DNA of 64,000 nucleotides from Paenibacillus sp. FSL H7-0331. Its GTDB lineage: Bacteria > Bacillota > Bacilli > Paenibacillales > NBRC-103111. Made by a program: the position numbers and the translations under genes. Below the pieces are notes generated by a model. That model did no database searches, was not told the DNA's origin, and was given only the letters and a program-made list of their open reading frames with translations. The DNA is taken from assembly GCF_001956045.1 (NCBI RefSeq), contig NZ_MRTH01000008.1, positions 1 through 64,000 of the forward strand. Reading direction: 5' to 3'. Below are positions 1 to 7,562 of this stretch, in pieces; positions within the stretch are counted from its first letter, which is position 1, and every line of letters begins with the position of its first letter.

Positions 1-2
1 GG

Positions 3-346
3 CGTTTTAGGAACCGATTCCCCGTGCGCATTCAGCAAAGTGAGATGGACTGCGGCCCAACCTGCCTCTCGATGATCGGTTCGCATCGATGGGCATGCGT
101 ATTTTGATTTTCGATGAAGCAACCAGCGCGCTCGACAATGAATCCGAGAAGACGATTCAGCGGAATATGAGCACGATATTAAAGGATCGAACGACCCTCA
201 TCATTGCTCATCGACTGAGCACCATTCGGCATGTGGACCGCATTCTCGTACTGGATCAAGGGGTTATCGCAGAGTCAGGTACTCACGAGCAGCTAATGAT
301 GGATAAAGGTCTTTATCACATGCTGGTTAGTCAGCCCTTAGAATAA
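3..346 (+). pseudogene. Remnant of a C39-peptidase ABC exporter with a large internal deletion
   Basis: Two pieces of one gene family are joined here. In the frame starting at base 3, bases 15-80 encode the start of a peptidase C39 domain, with the catalytic block QQSEMDCGPTCL. That frame stops at 105-107. From base 89, in a different frame, comes the tail of an ABC ATPase: Walker B and D-loop LIFDEATSALD, then the H-loop IIAHRLS, ending at 346. In intact exporters of this family (bacteriocin or double-glycine peptide secretion) these blocks are separated by roughly 600 residues of peptidase, membrane and nucleotide-binding domain. All of that is missing and the join is out of frame, so no working transporter can be made. 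The gene may begin left of the window. Confidence 0.8.
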
Positions 347-493
347 GTAAAAAGAAATCACGCGGAATTCGCGGTCATACTCATGAAAGCGCTGAAGCCA
401 CAGACTGCACGAGCAGAGTTTATTATTTTGGGAACTCTCGTTTGTTTGTTCTTTCCATCATACCTGTCATAGCCGAGCTCCGTGTCCAGTTCC
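347..493. other. Unassigned stretch with one tiny ORF
   Basis: Between the broken exporter and the terminator there is no recognisable gene. An ATG at 383 opens a 29-codon frame to 472 that starts with basic residues (MKALKPQ) and ends in a hydrophobic stretch. It could be a small peptide or the cut-off start of a membrane protein. It has no convincing ribosome binding site, so I do not call it a gene. Confidence 0.3.
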
Positions 494-540
494 AGCAATG
501 GCGGTGTAGGGGGACCCAGCACCGCCATTGCTTTATTTTT
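494..540 (+). terminator. Strong intrinsic terminator
   Basis: A perfect 13-bp stem pairs bases 494-506 (AGCAATGGCGGTG) with 520-532, with a 13-base loop, followed by TTATTTTT. The T-run lies on the plus side, so it ends rightward transcripts from the broken exporter region and also separates it from the convergent minus-strand gene. Confidence 0.85.
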
Positions 541-621
541 GCAAGATGATTTGATCAGCCAAGCTATCCGTCAAGTGCGCAAACTTACTTTTGAGACTCC
601 CCATCTCACTAAGTAAGAGGT

Positions 622-1614
622 TTATCCCATGTTTTTCGATATGACGATTTTTCCCCGTTTCGGCAACCCTTCGCTTTTGCGATACGCCTGAAGCAGGCCG
701 AGAGCAGTAAAGGGATAGGTCTCATCAATATGAATACTCAATTTATTCTCTTTCATATGGCGAACAATGGATTCAAAATCGGTACGGTTAGGTCTTGCCT
801 GGAAGAAAAATGCGTCAATGTCGCGGACCTTTGGATATTGATTGATCGCAAATGCCACCACTGAAATATAGGTTCCGCCATCCTTGATGACCGAGTAGTT
901 CTTCTTTCCGATTTCTCCTGGTAATCCGGTACCGAAAGTGGATCCAAAAGTGGATTGGTCCATAGCGGAATCCAATACGATATCAACAGGTTCTGTTATT
1001 TGGGTGGCAAAGTCGACCTTCGTGTAGTCGAACACCTCGTCCGCCCCGAGTCCTTTGACGAAATCATGATTATAGTCCCTAGCGGTTGCGATAACATATG
1101 CTCCATGTTGCTTGGCCAACTGAACCGCCGCATGCCCCACACCTCCGGCGCCGGCTTGAACGAGGATGCGTTGTCCCGGTTGAAGACGGCCATGCTCAAA
1201 CAGCGCTTGCCAAGCTGTCAGGGCAACCGCAGGCGCGGCACCTGCCTCTTCGAAGGAAAGACTCTCTGGGATAATGGCAAGATGATCTTCCTCCACTGCA
1301 ACATAGTCCATGTAGGAACCCATCGGAACCATGCCCATGACACGATCCCCCGGCTTGAAATGACGCACTTTTTCGCCAACCTCTTTTACGATGCCGGCTA
1401 CTTCATTACCAAGAACAAGCGGCAATTGAACCGGAAATTTATCGGCCATCGGACTCTTAAGAATCGCGCCACTACGCAATAGAATATCTGCGGGATTGAT
1501 GGACGAGACACGCATTTCGATGAGAACCTGTGTGTTGGTGATTGTGGGAACCGGCACTTCCAGTTCCTCTAGCACTTCGGGGATTCCAAAGCTTGTCAAA
1601 GCAATTGCTTTCAT
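622..1614 (-). CDS. Zinc-independent MDR-family NADP-dependent quinone oxidoreductase / alcohol dehydrogenase
   Basis: This 330-residue cytosolic protein has the two-domain MDR layout. A GroES-like N-terminal domain (about 1-120) has the usual LGNEVAGIV and GDRV blocks. A Rossmann domain follows with the nucleotide loop AGAGGVG near residues 154-160. The GHE zinc ligand position reads GNE and the structural cysteine cluster is absent, which fits the zinc-free quinone oxidoreductase branch. It would reduce quinones or activated alkenes with NADPH. The start at 1614 has GAGG upstream on the minus strand. It is divergent from a TetR regulator, and paired operator-like sites lie between them, so induction by a small reactive compound is likely. 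The exact substrate cannot be read from sequence. Confidence 0.88.
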   Translation of the reverse strand: MKAIALTSFGIPEVLEELEVPVPTITNTQVLIEMRVSSINPADILLRSGAILKSPMADKFPVQLPLVLGNEVAGIVKEVGEKVRHFKPGDRVMGMVPMGSYMDYVAVEEDHLAIIPESLSFEEAGAAPAVALTAWQALFEHGRLQPGQRILVQAGAGGVGHAAVQLAKQHGAYVIATARDYNHDFVKGLGADEVFDYTKVDFATQITEPVDIVLDSAMDQSTFGSTFGTGLPGEIGKKNYSVIKDGGTYISVVAFAINQYPKVRDIDAFFFQARPNRTDFESIVRHMKENKLSIHIDETYPFTALGLLQAYRKSEGLPKRGKIVISKNMG

Positions 1615-1643
1615 GATTACGCCTCCTCATAAGTTAAACAAAC

Positions 1644-1657
1644 GTTGAATTTTCAAC
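1644..1657. promoter_or_regulatory. Palindromic operator candidate, copy 1
   Basis: GTTGAA-TT-TTCAAC is a perfect 6-bp inverted repeat with a 2-base centre, about 30 bases upstream of the oxidoreductase start. A near copy lies at 1724-1737. A TetR dimer site is the natural reading. Confidence 0.6.
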
Positions 1658-1723
1658 ATATGTTATATATAGTGAGTGTATCAAGGTGGTAGATAGTGTT
1701 CAATGGTTAAAACAAGCTCCGTT

Positions 1724-1737
1724 GTTGGTTTTTCAAC
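1724..1737. promoter_or_regulatory. Palindromic operator candidate, copy 2
   Basis: GTTGGTTTTTCAAC matches the site at 1644-1657 in 12 of 14 positions and keeps both GTTG and CAAC half sites. It lies 50 bases upstream of the preferred TetR start at 1787, consistent with autoregulation. It also argues against translation starting at 1703. Confidence 0.55.
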
Positions 1738-1786
1738 AGAGGGCTTCGATATGTTCATTTTGTATGGGATAAAGGGAGAGAATGAT

Positions 1787-2371
1787 ATGGACAGGCGTAT
1801 TCAAAAATCGAGGCAAGCGATTATGAATGCTTTTATGAGGTTGATGTCGGAAAAGGACTTCGAGAGCATGACGATCAACCAAATTGCGGAGGAAGCGAAT
1901 GTCAATCGAGGAACGGTGTATCTGCATTTCGCTGACAAGTACGATCTGCGCGATCAATGCGTGGAAGCACAATTAAACCAGTTGCAGCTCAGTTGTATGC
2001 CTGAAGAGGGCTTGGTTCTTCTCACTTCCAAAACTGCGCTGCTGCGCACGTTTGAATATTTGGAGCAGCATGCTTCTTTCTATTCCATAATGCTGACGAG
2101 CAAGGGAAGCGCGGTTTTCCGAAACCAAATGGAGACAATGTTCCGGCAAAGTCTGAACGAGCATCTGGATTCGATCAGTCTCGATCGGGAGCTGAACAGG
2201 GACATTACGGTACAATTTTTAATTTCAGCGGGAGTGGGTTTATTGGAATGGTGGATTACCCGTTCGATGCCGTATCCACCATCGGTCATGGTTGAACAAT
2301 ATTGGAAATTGTTGAACAGATTCCAATTGCAAATGTTCGAAGAAAATAGCGTATTAAAATTAGAAAAATAA
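1787..2371 (+). CDS. TetR/AcrR-family transcriptional regulator
   Basis: A 194-residue DNA-binding repressor. The helix-turn-helix lies near residues 25-55 (core INQIAEEANVNRGTVYLHF, then DKYDL), typical of TetR proteins whose C-terminal helices bind a small ligand. An in-frame start at 1703 exists, but ATG 1787 has AAAGGGAGAG six bases upstream, and the 1703 version would add 28 residues unlike the family. It is divergent from the quinone oxidoreductase, with matching palindromes in front of each gene, so it probably represses both. The C-terminal half resembles the TetR_C domain often found with oxidoreductase neighbours, but no ligand can be deduced. Confidence 0.85.
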   Translation: MDRRIQKSRQAIMNAFMRLMSEKDFESMTINQIAEEANVNRGTVYLHFADKYDLRDQCVEAQLNQLQLSCMPEEGLVLLTSKTALLRTFEYLEQHASFYSIMLTSKGSAVFRNQMETMFRQSLNEHLDSISLDRELNRDITVQFLISAGVGLLEWWITRSMPYPPSVMVEQYWKLLNRFQLQMFEENSVLKLEK

Positions 2372-2421
2372 AGTATTAGACCGGACGAGCATTAGACTAA
2401 GGCCGCTGTCGGCGGGTCGTT

Positions 2422-2761
2422 TCAATATTCATCACAATTGCGATACAGCCCCAGACCGTTCATAACATAGGTTCGTGCAATATCTACAAGTAGATCGGTT
2501 CGATCATTTTCCTCAACAATTAACCAATAATGCGCTGCGCCATAGATCGCTGAGCCAGTCATGGCCGAAATGATCTTTGTATGCTGGTCTGCCATGTACT
2601 TGTTCAGGAATCATCTCGTGAAAAGCCTGTTCTGTAATATCTTCCAGCAATGCATATTTATCTTCATAATGGGCATATAAGATGGTACGGTTAATTGCAT
2701 CAAATCCTTTATCCCGTAACAAATCTCTGAATGCTTCCCTAATTAACTGTCGTATGCGCAA
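2422..2761 (-). pseudogene. Broken TetR-family regulator
   Basis: The minus strand from 2761 reads as a TetR N-terminus (IRQLIREAFRDLLRDKGFDAI). It then jumps directly to NRTILYAHYEDKYALLED, so about a dozen residues of the helix-turn-helix are missing. The frame closes at 2513, but a second frame continues the protein to a stop at 2422-2424 with AAHYWLIVEEN and a normal TetR-like C-terminal end. The gene therefore has an internal deletion in its DNA-binding motif and a frameshift near 2550. It is unlikely to be functional. Confidence 0.75.
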
Positions 2762-2803
2762 AAGTCCGAGTCAGCCGCTGTTTCATTTAGGGGGTTAGTC
2801 AGC

Positions 2804-2831
2804 ATAAAAAACCTTCCCAAAGGAAGGTTTA
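2804..2831 (-). terminator. Intrinsic terminator for the SRPBCC gene
   Basis: Bases 2810-2818 (AAACCTTCC) pair perfectly with 2823-2831 around a CAAA loop. Read on the minus strand the stem is followed by a T-run. It lies 60 bases beyond the stop of the SRPBCC gene. Confidence 0.8.
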
Positions 2832-2893
2832 AAATTATGTTTCCAATATTTATGATTAAACCTGCTTATCCGACTTATTTTATCCTAATCTTC

Positions 2894-3316
2894 TTAGGAG
2901 GCTTCACTATATTTTTTGAAATTGTCCAGAATTGCCTGAAAGCCTGCTTTTTGCATTTCGATGGAGTTGGTGGTTTCTGCTTCAAAAGTTTCAATTACCT
3001 TAGTGTCGTTTTCTTGGCTAATAAAAGTGATCGCAACTTTTCTTCCATCACCAATCGTGTAAGAAATAAACTCGTTTATTCTCACTTCATCATAAACACC
3101 ACCAAAATCAAATCCAAAGCTACCGTCCTTAGCTTCCATTCTTGTAACAAAATTCCCGCCAACCCTTAAATCATTGTCGGCATTTGGTGCATGCCAGTCA
3201 TCAGAAGCAAAACACCATTTTGTTATATGCTGCGGCTCCGTCCAATGTTTCCACACTTGTCCAACCGGTTTATGAACAGTCGTTTCTACCGTTATTGTTG
3301 TATTACCTGTTTCCAT
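2894..3316 (-). CDS. SRPBCC (AHSA1-like) domain protein
   Basis: A 140-residue single-domain protein of the START/Bet v1-like SRPBCC superfamily, AHSA1-type. Visible family marks are the first strand with VHKPVGQVWKHWTEPQHITKW, the GG-containing strand after DLRVGG, and the long C-terminal helix ending NFKKY. The length is normal and the frame is intact. These proteins form a hydrophobic cavity that binds small ligands, and many are found near stress regulators. The specific role is unknown. It stands alone on the minus strand between two broken genes, with its own terminator at 2804-2831. Base composition is more A+T-rich than the catabolic clusters further right. Confidence 0.8.
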   Translation of the reverse strand: METGNTTITVETTVHKPVGQVWKHWTEPQHITKWCFASDDWHAPNADNDLRVGGNFVTRMEAKDGSFGFDFGGVYDEVRINEFISYTIGDGRKVAITFISQENDTKVIETFEAETTNSIEMQKAGFQAILDNFKKYSEAS

Positions 3317-3415
3317 TATTATTACCGCCTCACTTTATTAAATTTAGATTCTATGATTGATTATACCATTAAAATCTAATGTGATTTCTTATGGATTGCT
3401 GTTTAATATCACGCC

Positions 3416-3833
3416 CTAATCGTTTAATCCCTTTCCAAGCAGAATTTGCTGCATATATTTTTCAATCCTTGACTCTCGAGTTTTGGATTGTTTGGGTTTC
3501 ACTTCCAAACCGGCTTTTTCAACTTCAATGGCTTCATAAATATAGGCTTTCAAGATGGTTTCCATTTCAACTATTTCTTGAACATTGGTGAACCGAATCT
3601 GGCGGGCTGCCTGTACATTCTCCGTTTGTTGGATTAGGATACCATGGGCATCTTTTAACAAGGCACCTTTGTGAAACAGAAGCGCACAGTATTCTTTAAA
3701 TCCATGAATTAAAACTATGTTTTTATTCTGAAACGTGTAACAAGGATGCATCCACTTGAATTCTTCGGTCAGCTCACAGTCAAGAACGATAAAAGTATGC
3801 ATCAACCTTAGGGTTCATTCTAGTATTTGTCAT
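3416..3833 (-). pseudogene. ydeI: ydeI-like (DUF1801/OmpD-associated) gene with two internal deletions
   Basis: The minus-strand ATG at 3831-3833, preceded by GGGGTGATCC, starts MTNTRMNPKVDAYF, the N-terminus expected for YdeI-family proteins. The frame then runs into a stop, and the family sequence resumes in another frame at VLDCELTEEFKWMHPCYTFQ, so about a dozen codons are lost. A second, in-frame gap joins KAGLEVK directly to PKQSKTRESRIEKYM, removing about 40 residues present in family members as I remember them. The C-terminal end at 3416 is normal. Only about 130 of an expected 190-200 residues remain, in two frames. Confidence 0.72.
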
Positions 3834-4087
3834 CAAGGATCACCCCTATTCATCATAATAATATTGTGTTTTCCAAATAAGCAGTTCATTTTCAAAATTT
3901 GCTTGATTGCTTACTTAGCTTGTCCTCATTTCCTTGTAGTTTTCGGGTAGGGGGCTGCTTGTTTCGTTTTTACGTCTGCGTTTTACGGTTGATGAGCAGG
4001 GGTGCTGTTCTATGGACAGAGAGAGCGAGGGAGGATGGGAATGAGAACTTTTACAAAATCAAGTATGAGGCGGAGAACATTGTATTA

Positions 4088-4276
4088 GGCGTAGGTGGAA
4101 AAGCCGAATTATTGGACGAAAACGGGAACCTTCCCGATATCCAGAAGCCTTTCCTAGTCGATTCGGTTGCTATGGTCGGCGGTTCTGCCATGGGGATGAC
4201 GACGGTTACGGCATACATTGAGTCGGCGAGCGGTGTAGAGGTCGGGGGACGTTCGGGGTTGACGGCGGCTTCGTAG
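4088..4276 (+). pseudogene. Fragment of an NCS2-type guanine/hypoxanthine permease (PbuG-like)
   Basis: This frame encodes a short internal stretch of an AzgA/PbuG-type purine permease: GVGGKAELLDENGNLP, then LVDSVAMVGGSAMG and TAYIESASGVEVGGR, which are well-conserved blocks around the middle of the roughly 430-residue transporter. No permease sequence is recognisable before base 4088 or after the stop at 4276. Immediately downstream an adenine deaminase fragment begins in another frame. The two genes would make sense as former neighbours in a purine salvage operon. Confidence 0.7.
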
Positions 4277-4536
4277 CTGTCAAGAACGGCCAAGTCATTG
4301 CGCATCTTCCGCTGCCGCTTGCTGGTCTGATGAGCACGAAAAAGGCTGAGACGCTGGTGCCGAAGCTCAAGGAGCTGGTCGACATTTTGCAAAAAGAAAT
4401 TATGCCGGGCAAAAATCCGATTCACCGGATGATTGCTGTCACGCTGCCGGTAATTCCGAGAGCGAAGATTACGGATATCGCACTTGTTGAGGTCGAGACG
4501 CAGACACTGCTGCCGATGATCATCGAGACCAAATAA
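4256..4536 (+). pseudogene. C-terminal fragment of adenine deaminase
   Basis: From about 4256 the frame reads VDGGFVAVKNGQV, HLPLPLAGLMS, LPVIPRAKITD and a normal end at 4536, matching the C-terminal part of adenine deaminase (adenine to hypoxanthine, amidohydrolase superfamily). The metal-binding N-terminal two-thirds is gone. It overlaps the end of the purine permease fragment in a different frame. The simplest reading is one deletion that removed the end of the permease gene and the front of the deaminase gene. Confidence 0.68.
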
Positions 4537-4554
4537 TTAGTCATATATACAAAG

Positions 4555-4597
4555 AAGGAAGCGTTCAGAGATAATATACTCTGATCGCTTCCTTTTT
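4555..4597 (+). terminator. Intrinsic terminator after the adenine deaminase fragment
   Basis: AAGGAAGCG (4555-4563) pairs with CGCTTCCTT (4586-4594), extended inside by TCAGAG with CTCTGA, and is followed by a T-run. It probably served the original purine operon and outlived it. Confidence 0.8.
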
Positions 4598-4666
4598 GTA
4601 TGCGAGGTGGTTATAAGCCGAAGATGACCTTATTGGATAGTTACCAACACTTGTTCTGTGCTCTGA

Positions 4667-6103
4667 TTAGCCTTGACTTTGTTTTTGTGTGCTAGTGGTT
4701 GCCGTTTTATCGCCCACAGTTACGGTAACGTCCTTCTTGACGCCATTACTGATAACTGTGATAGTAGCTTGATCTCCAGCTTTTAGAGCCTGTATTTTTG
4801 TAGTTAATTCGGTGGAGCTCGTAATTTTTGCGCCATTGACTGCGATGATGACATCATAAGGACGAATGCCAGCTTCAAAAGCCGGGGATTTGCGCTGTAC
4901 ATCAGCCACCAAAGCACCGTCGGTAGTATCGACTTTGAGATCCTTCAACATATCCGATGTCAGATCCTGAACGCTCACACCGATGAACGGAGCCGGTTCT
5001 TTGGGAATGGTGACATTATCCTTAAGCTGCTGTAAAACCGAGCTAATTGTACTGGACGGAATGGCAAATCCTATGCCTTGAGCTTGCGAGTTCACTGCGG
5101 TATTGATACCAATCACTTCTCCGTCCATGTTTAACAGAGGACCGCCGGAGTTGCCGGGATTAATAGCGGCGTCGGTTTGAAGCAAATGCTTGTAGTCACG
5201 GGTACCATTAGTATCCGGGATGCTGATCGGACGCTCTTTGGCACTTAATAATCCAGCTGTTACCGTATAGTCAAAGTCGTACGGATTACCGATGGCTACA
5301 ACCCAATCACCAACACGGGAATTGTCCGAATTACCAATCGGCAGCGTTGAGAAAGGAGTGCTTCCTTCAATTTTCAGAACCGCCAGATCGAGGTCGTAGC
5401 TATTGCCCAGAAGTTTGGCTTTGTATGGTTTATCTTGTCCTTCAATGGTTACATTAATTTCATCGGCGCCATCAATGACATGTTCATTCGTTATAATGTA
5501 GCCGGACGATTCAAAGATGAAGCCGGTGCCCAGCCCCGAAGGTTGAAGCTGACCATTTGGATCTTGTTCCTGACTGCCGCCGTTGTCTCCAAAAAACTGA
5601 CGAAAAAATGGATCGCTATAGAGCGGGTTATTTTGCTTATTGGAGCTTTGAGCTTTCGTTTTGGTTTCAATCTTAACAACAGCCGCGCTTGCCTGTTGCG
5701 CAATATCAGCAATATTGGTGGGTCTCGCAATATCCAGTGAAGCTTTTTGTGCAGTGCCGCTATTTACAGTACTAGGGGCAGCTGCAGAAACGCTAGAAGC
5801 AGGGGTACCTCCAGTAAACATATTCATGCGATCGGAGGCAAACATCATGCCGCCCACGACGATCACGCCAGCCATAAAGGCGGCAAAGACACTTTTTCCA
5901 TTACTGCCGGATTTCTTGCTTCCCTGCGAACCAGGCTCAGGAGGACGCTTGTTCCTGGGATGTGAATCACCGAATAATCGAGGCTGGGTGACCTTAAAAT
6001 CACCGGACTCCTCTTGGTATAATAATGAATTCTGTTCGTTGCGATGCTCATGATCCTTGGACGGCTGTATGATAGTATCGGTATCTTTGTGGTTGTTTTC
6101 CAT
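4667..6103 (-). CDS. htrA: HtrA/DegP-family membrane-anchored serine protease with PDZ domain
   Basis: A 478-residue S1C protease that degrades or refolds damaged exported proteins outside the membrane. The cytoplasmic N-terminus (1-70) is charged. A membrane anchor lies near 70-90 (FAAFMAGVIVVGGMMFA), then a low-complexity linker. The trypsin-like domain has His about 208 (TNEHVIDGAD), Asp about 239 (DLDLAVLKI) and Ser about 319 (NPGNSGGPLL), so the triad is complete. A PDZ domain occupies about 360-465. I start it at 6103 because GGAGG lies eight bases upstream. The longer frame from 6190 would add 29 unlikely residues. It is monocistronic, with no two-component system beside it. Confidence 0.93.
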   Translation of the reverse strand: MENNHKDTDTIIQPSKDHEHRNEQNSLLYQEESGDFKVTQPRLFGDSHPRNKRPPEPGSQGSKKSGSNGKSVFAAFMAGVIVVGGMMFASDRMNMFTGGTPASSVSAAAPSTVNSGTAQKASLDIARPTNIADIAQQASAAVVKIETKTKAQSSNKQNNPLYSDPFFRQFFGDNGGSQEQDPNGQLQPSGLGTGFIFESSGYIITNEHVIDGADEINVTIEGQDKPYKAKLLGNSYDLDLAVLKIEGSTPFSTLPIGNSDNSRVGDWVVAIGNPYDFDYTVTAGLLSAKERPISIPDTNGTRDYKHLLQTDAAINPGNSGGPLLNMDGEVIGINTAVNSQAQGIGFAIPSSTISSVLQQLKDNVTIPKEPAPFIGVSVQDLTSDMLKDLKVDTTDGALVADVQRKSPAFEAGIRPYDVIIAVNGAKITSSTELTTKIQALKAGDQATITVISNGVKKDVTVTVGDKTATTSTQKQSQG

Positions 6104-6252
6104 TGTTAAAACCTCCATTTTATAAAGTTGAAATATTGGATTGGATAATAGTGAGTAAGACGTCCTTCTGTTATCTATATTGGACCTCAAGTATTAACGC
6201 TAACTTAAATTACTTATAAAATGACATTAGATTTAACTGGTAAAATCATACT

Positions 6253-6286
6253 ATTTGGCCGCGCAGCGAGACTTATTCATCGGACT
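6253..6286. repeat. Dispersed repeat, single arm
   Basis: Bases 6251-6286, upstream of htrA, match the reverse complement of 46793-46828 in about 32 of 36 positions (core TTTGGCCGCGCAGCG, then ACTTATTCA). At 46.8 kb the same sequence is one arm of a long inverted repeat. Here I find no partner arm. Confidence 0.7.
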
Positions 6287-6324
6287 GCTAAATGGATTGT
6301 TATCATATAGGTAAAAGAAATGCA

Positions 6325-6362
6325 AAAGAGCCTTCATCCCACTTATGGATGCAAGGCTCTTT
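6325..6362 (-). terminator. Intrinsic terminator after the CPBP protease gene
   Basis: AAAGAGCCTT (6325-6334) pairs with AAGGCTCTTT (6353-6362), and CATCC with GGATG inside, with one bulged base. It lies 27 bases past the stop of the minus-strand gene at 6389. Confidence 0.7.
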
Positions 6363-6388
6363 AAGGCATGCAGATATGAAATGCTTTT

Positions 6389-7048
6389 TTAGCTTAAATA
6401 CAACACATATACCGCCATAATTCCACCATCCGCCAAAGCATGGCAGATCACGGACCCAATCAATGAGTTGGATCTGCGGGTCAAGTAACCCCAGAACAAG
6501 CCTGCAATGAAAACAGGGAGGAGCGCTATAAGGGGGAAAGGCCATTTGAGCAGCGTGATCAACGAAAGTAAATGGTAAGTGGTGTAGAACAACGCCGTCC
6601 AGCCAATAGCTGCATAAGAGCTGACTTTGCGCAGCAGCTTTTGATAGACGTAAGCCCTCCAATACAATTCTTCCAGCAAAGGGTTAACCAATACTAAAAT
6701 AAGGATCAGCCAACCTTTATTCCCGGAGAAACCCCAGCCAGCCAAGGTCTGCTGAATTTCATTGATGTCAAATAGAATAGGAGTGAGAATTGAAGCAGGG
6801 ATAACAATAATAAGGCCAAATATGATCCCGGATAAGACACCGACAGCAATAGAGTTCTTACGAGGATGTAAGCCAAGCTGTTTGACCGCCTCATCAAGAG
6901 GTACTTTCTGAATAAACAAAAAGTCAATTAACGGTACAAGCAGCAGCCAGCTGTAAAATAACACAAATGTTATCGGAACGCTATGTATCAGCTGCAGCCC
7001 AAGCCCAATCGTAACAGTCGGTACGATCAATAATACCCATATCCCCAT
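6389..7048 (-). CDS. CPBP-family intramembrane metalloprotease (CAAX prenyl protease 2/Abi type)
   Basis: A 219-residue, highly hydrophobic membrane protein with about six to eight transmembrane segments. It shows the CPBP signature: EELYWRAYV (EExxxR) near the middle, TTYHLLSL with the conserved histidine, and the C-terminal HALADGG block. Bacterial members include proteases involved in bacteriocin self-immunity and peptide maturation, while many have no known substrate. I choose ATG 7048 because GGTGAGG lies just upstream. A TTG five codons earlier (7063) would overlap that binding site. It is monocistronic and has its own terminator at 6325-6362. The broken C39 exporter at the window start is 6 kb away, and any link to it would be speculation. 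Confidence 0.85.
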   Translation of the reverse strand: MGIWVLLIVPTVTIGLGLQLIHSVPITFVLFYSWLLLVPLIDFLFIQKVPLDEAVKQLGLHPRKNSIAVGVLSGIIFGLIIVIPASILTPILFDINEIQQTLAGWGFSGNKGWLILILVLVNPLLEELYWRAYVYQKLLRKVSSYAAIGWTALFYTTYHLLSLITLLKWPFPLIALLPVFIAGLFWGYLTRRSNSLIGSVICHALADGGIMAVYVLYLS

Positions 7049-7178
7049 CAGAACCTCACCCAATCTCTCGTTATCTACTTATACTATTAATAGTAGTTAA
7101 TGGATTAGGTTTCAGTAAGTACTAACTTGTACTAGTACCGAGACTGATGAATCGAGAGGGGACTATGATCAACGATTA

Positions 7179-7538
7179 TTAATTTCTTTGCACGCCTTCG
7201 GGACCTAATCCTGTAGGGACAAAACGATCTTTAAAGCTGTACACCATATGCGCCTGCAGGGTGTTGCCTTGAAGCAAATGTTCACGTACCATCGCTCTGC
7301 CGCTTTCCGGTGTCATGTCCTTGTACCATACACCTTCCGGATATACGGTAACCACACAAGCATCCTGGCAGCGTCCATTACAGCGTGTTCTTGTGGTATG
7401 GATAAAACGATCAGCACCTTGTGCAGCTATTTCTGCCCGGATGGCCAAGGTGACTTCTTCCCCCTGATGCTTCATGCAGCTCCCGCCGTTGCAAATTAGC
7501 ACATGATGCTGCGTTTCGGATAAATTCCAGGTTGCCAT
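7179..7538 (-). CDS. (2Fe-2S) ferredoxin-like protein, thioredoxin fold
   Basis: A 119-residue protein with four cysteines in the thioredoxin-like ferredoxin pattern: CNGGSC near residues 16-21, then RCNGRCQDAC near 52-61, followed by VVTVYPEGVWY. Such domains bind a 2Fe-2S cluster. Homologous domains occur alone or fused to cobalt chelatase-like proteins in cobalamin gene sets, which fits the B12 riboswitch at the head of this operon. It is the last gene, 24 bases after the ATPase stop. It might donate electrons for cobalt reduction or corrin handling, but that is inference. Confidence 0.82.
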   Translation of the reverse strand: MATWNLSETQHHVLICNGGSCMKHQGEEVTLAIRAEIAAQGADRFIHTTRTRCNGRCQDACVVTVYPEGVWYKDMTPESGRAMVREHLLQGNTLQAHMVYSFKDRFVPTGLGPEGVQRN

Positions 7539-7562
7539 GCTTTCACCGCTTTCTAGTAAATT

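Noticed and set aside
955..1482. 175-codon plus-strand frame over the quinone oxidoreductase
   Set aside because: It is antisense to an intact MDR enzyme and has no recognisable domain.
3899..4087. Upstream extension of the purine permease fragment frame
   Set aside because: The frame is open, but the sequence before 4088 does not resemble the permease and has no start signal. It is probably non-coding or foreign to the family.
4667..7048. Possible link between the CPBP protease and the broken C39 exporter as a bacteriocin immunity system
   Set aside because: They are more than 6 kb apart with unrelated genes between them and no precursor peptide gene was found.
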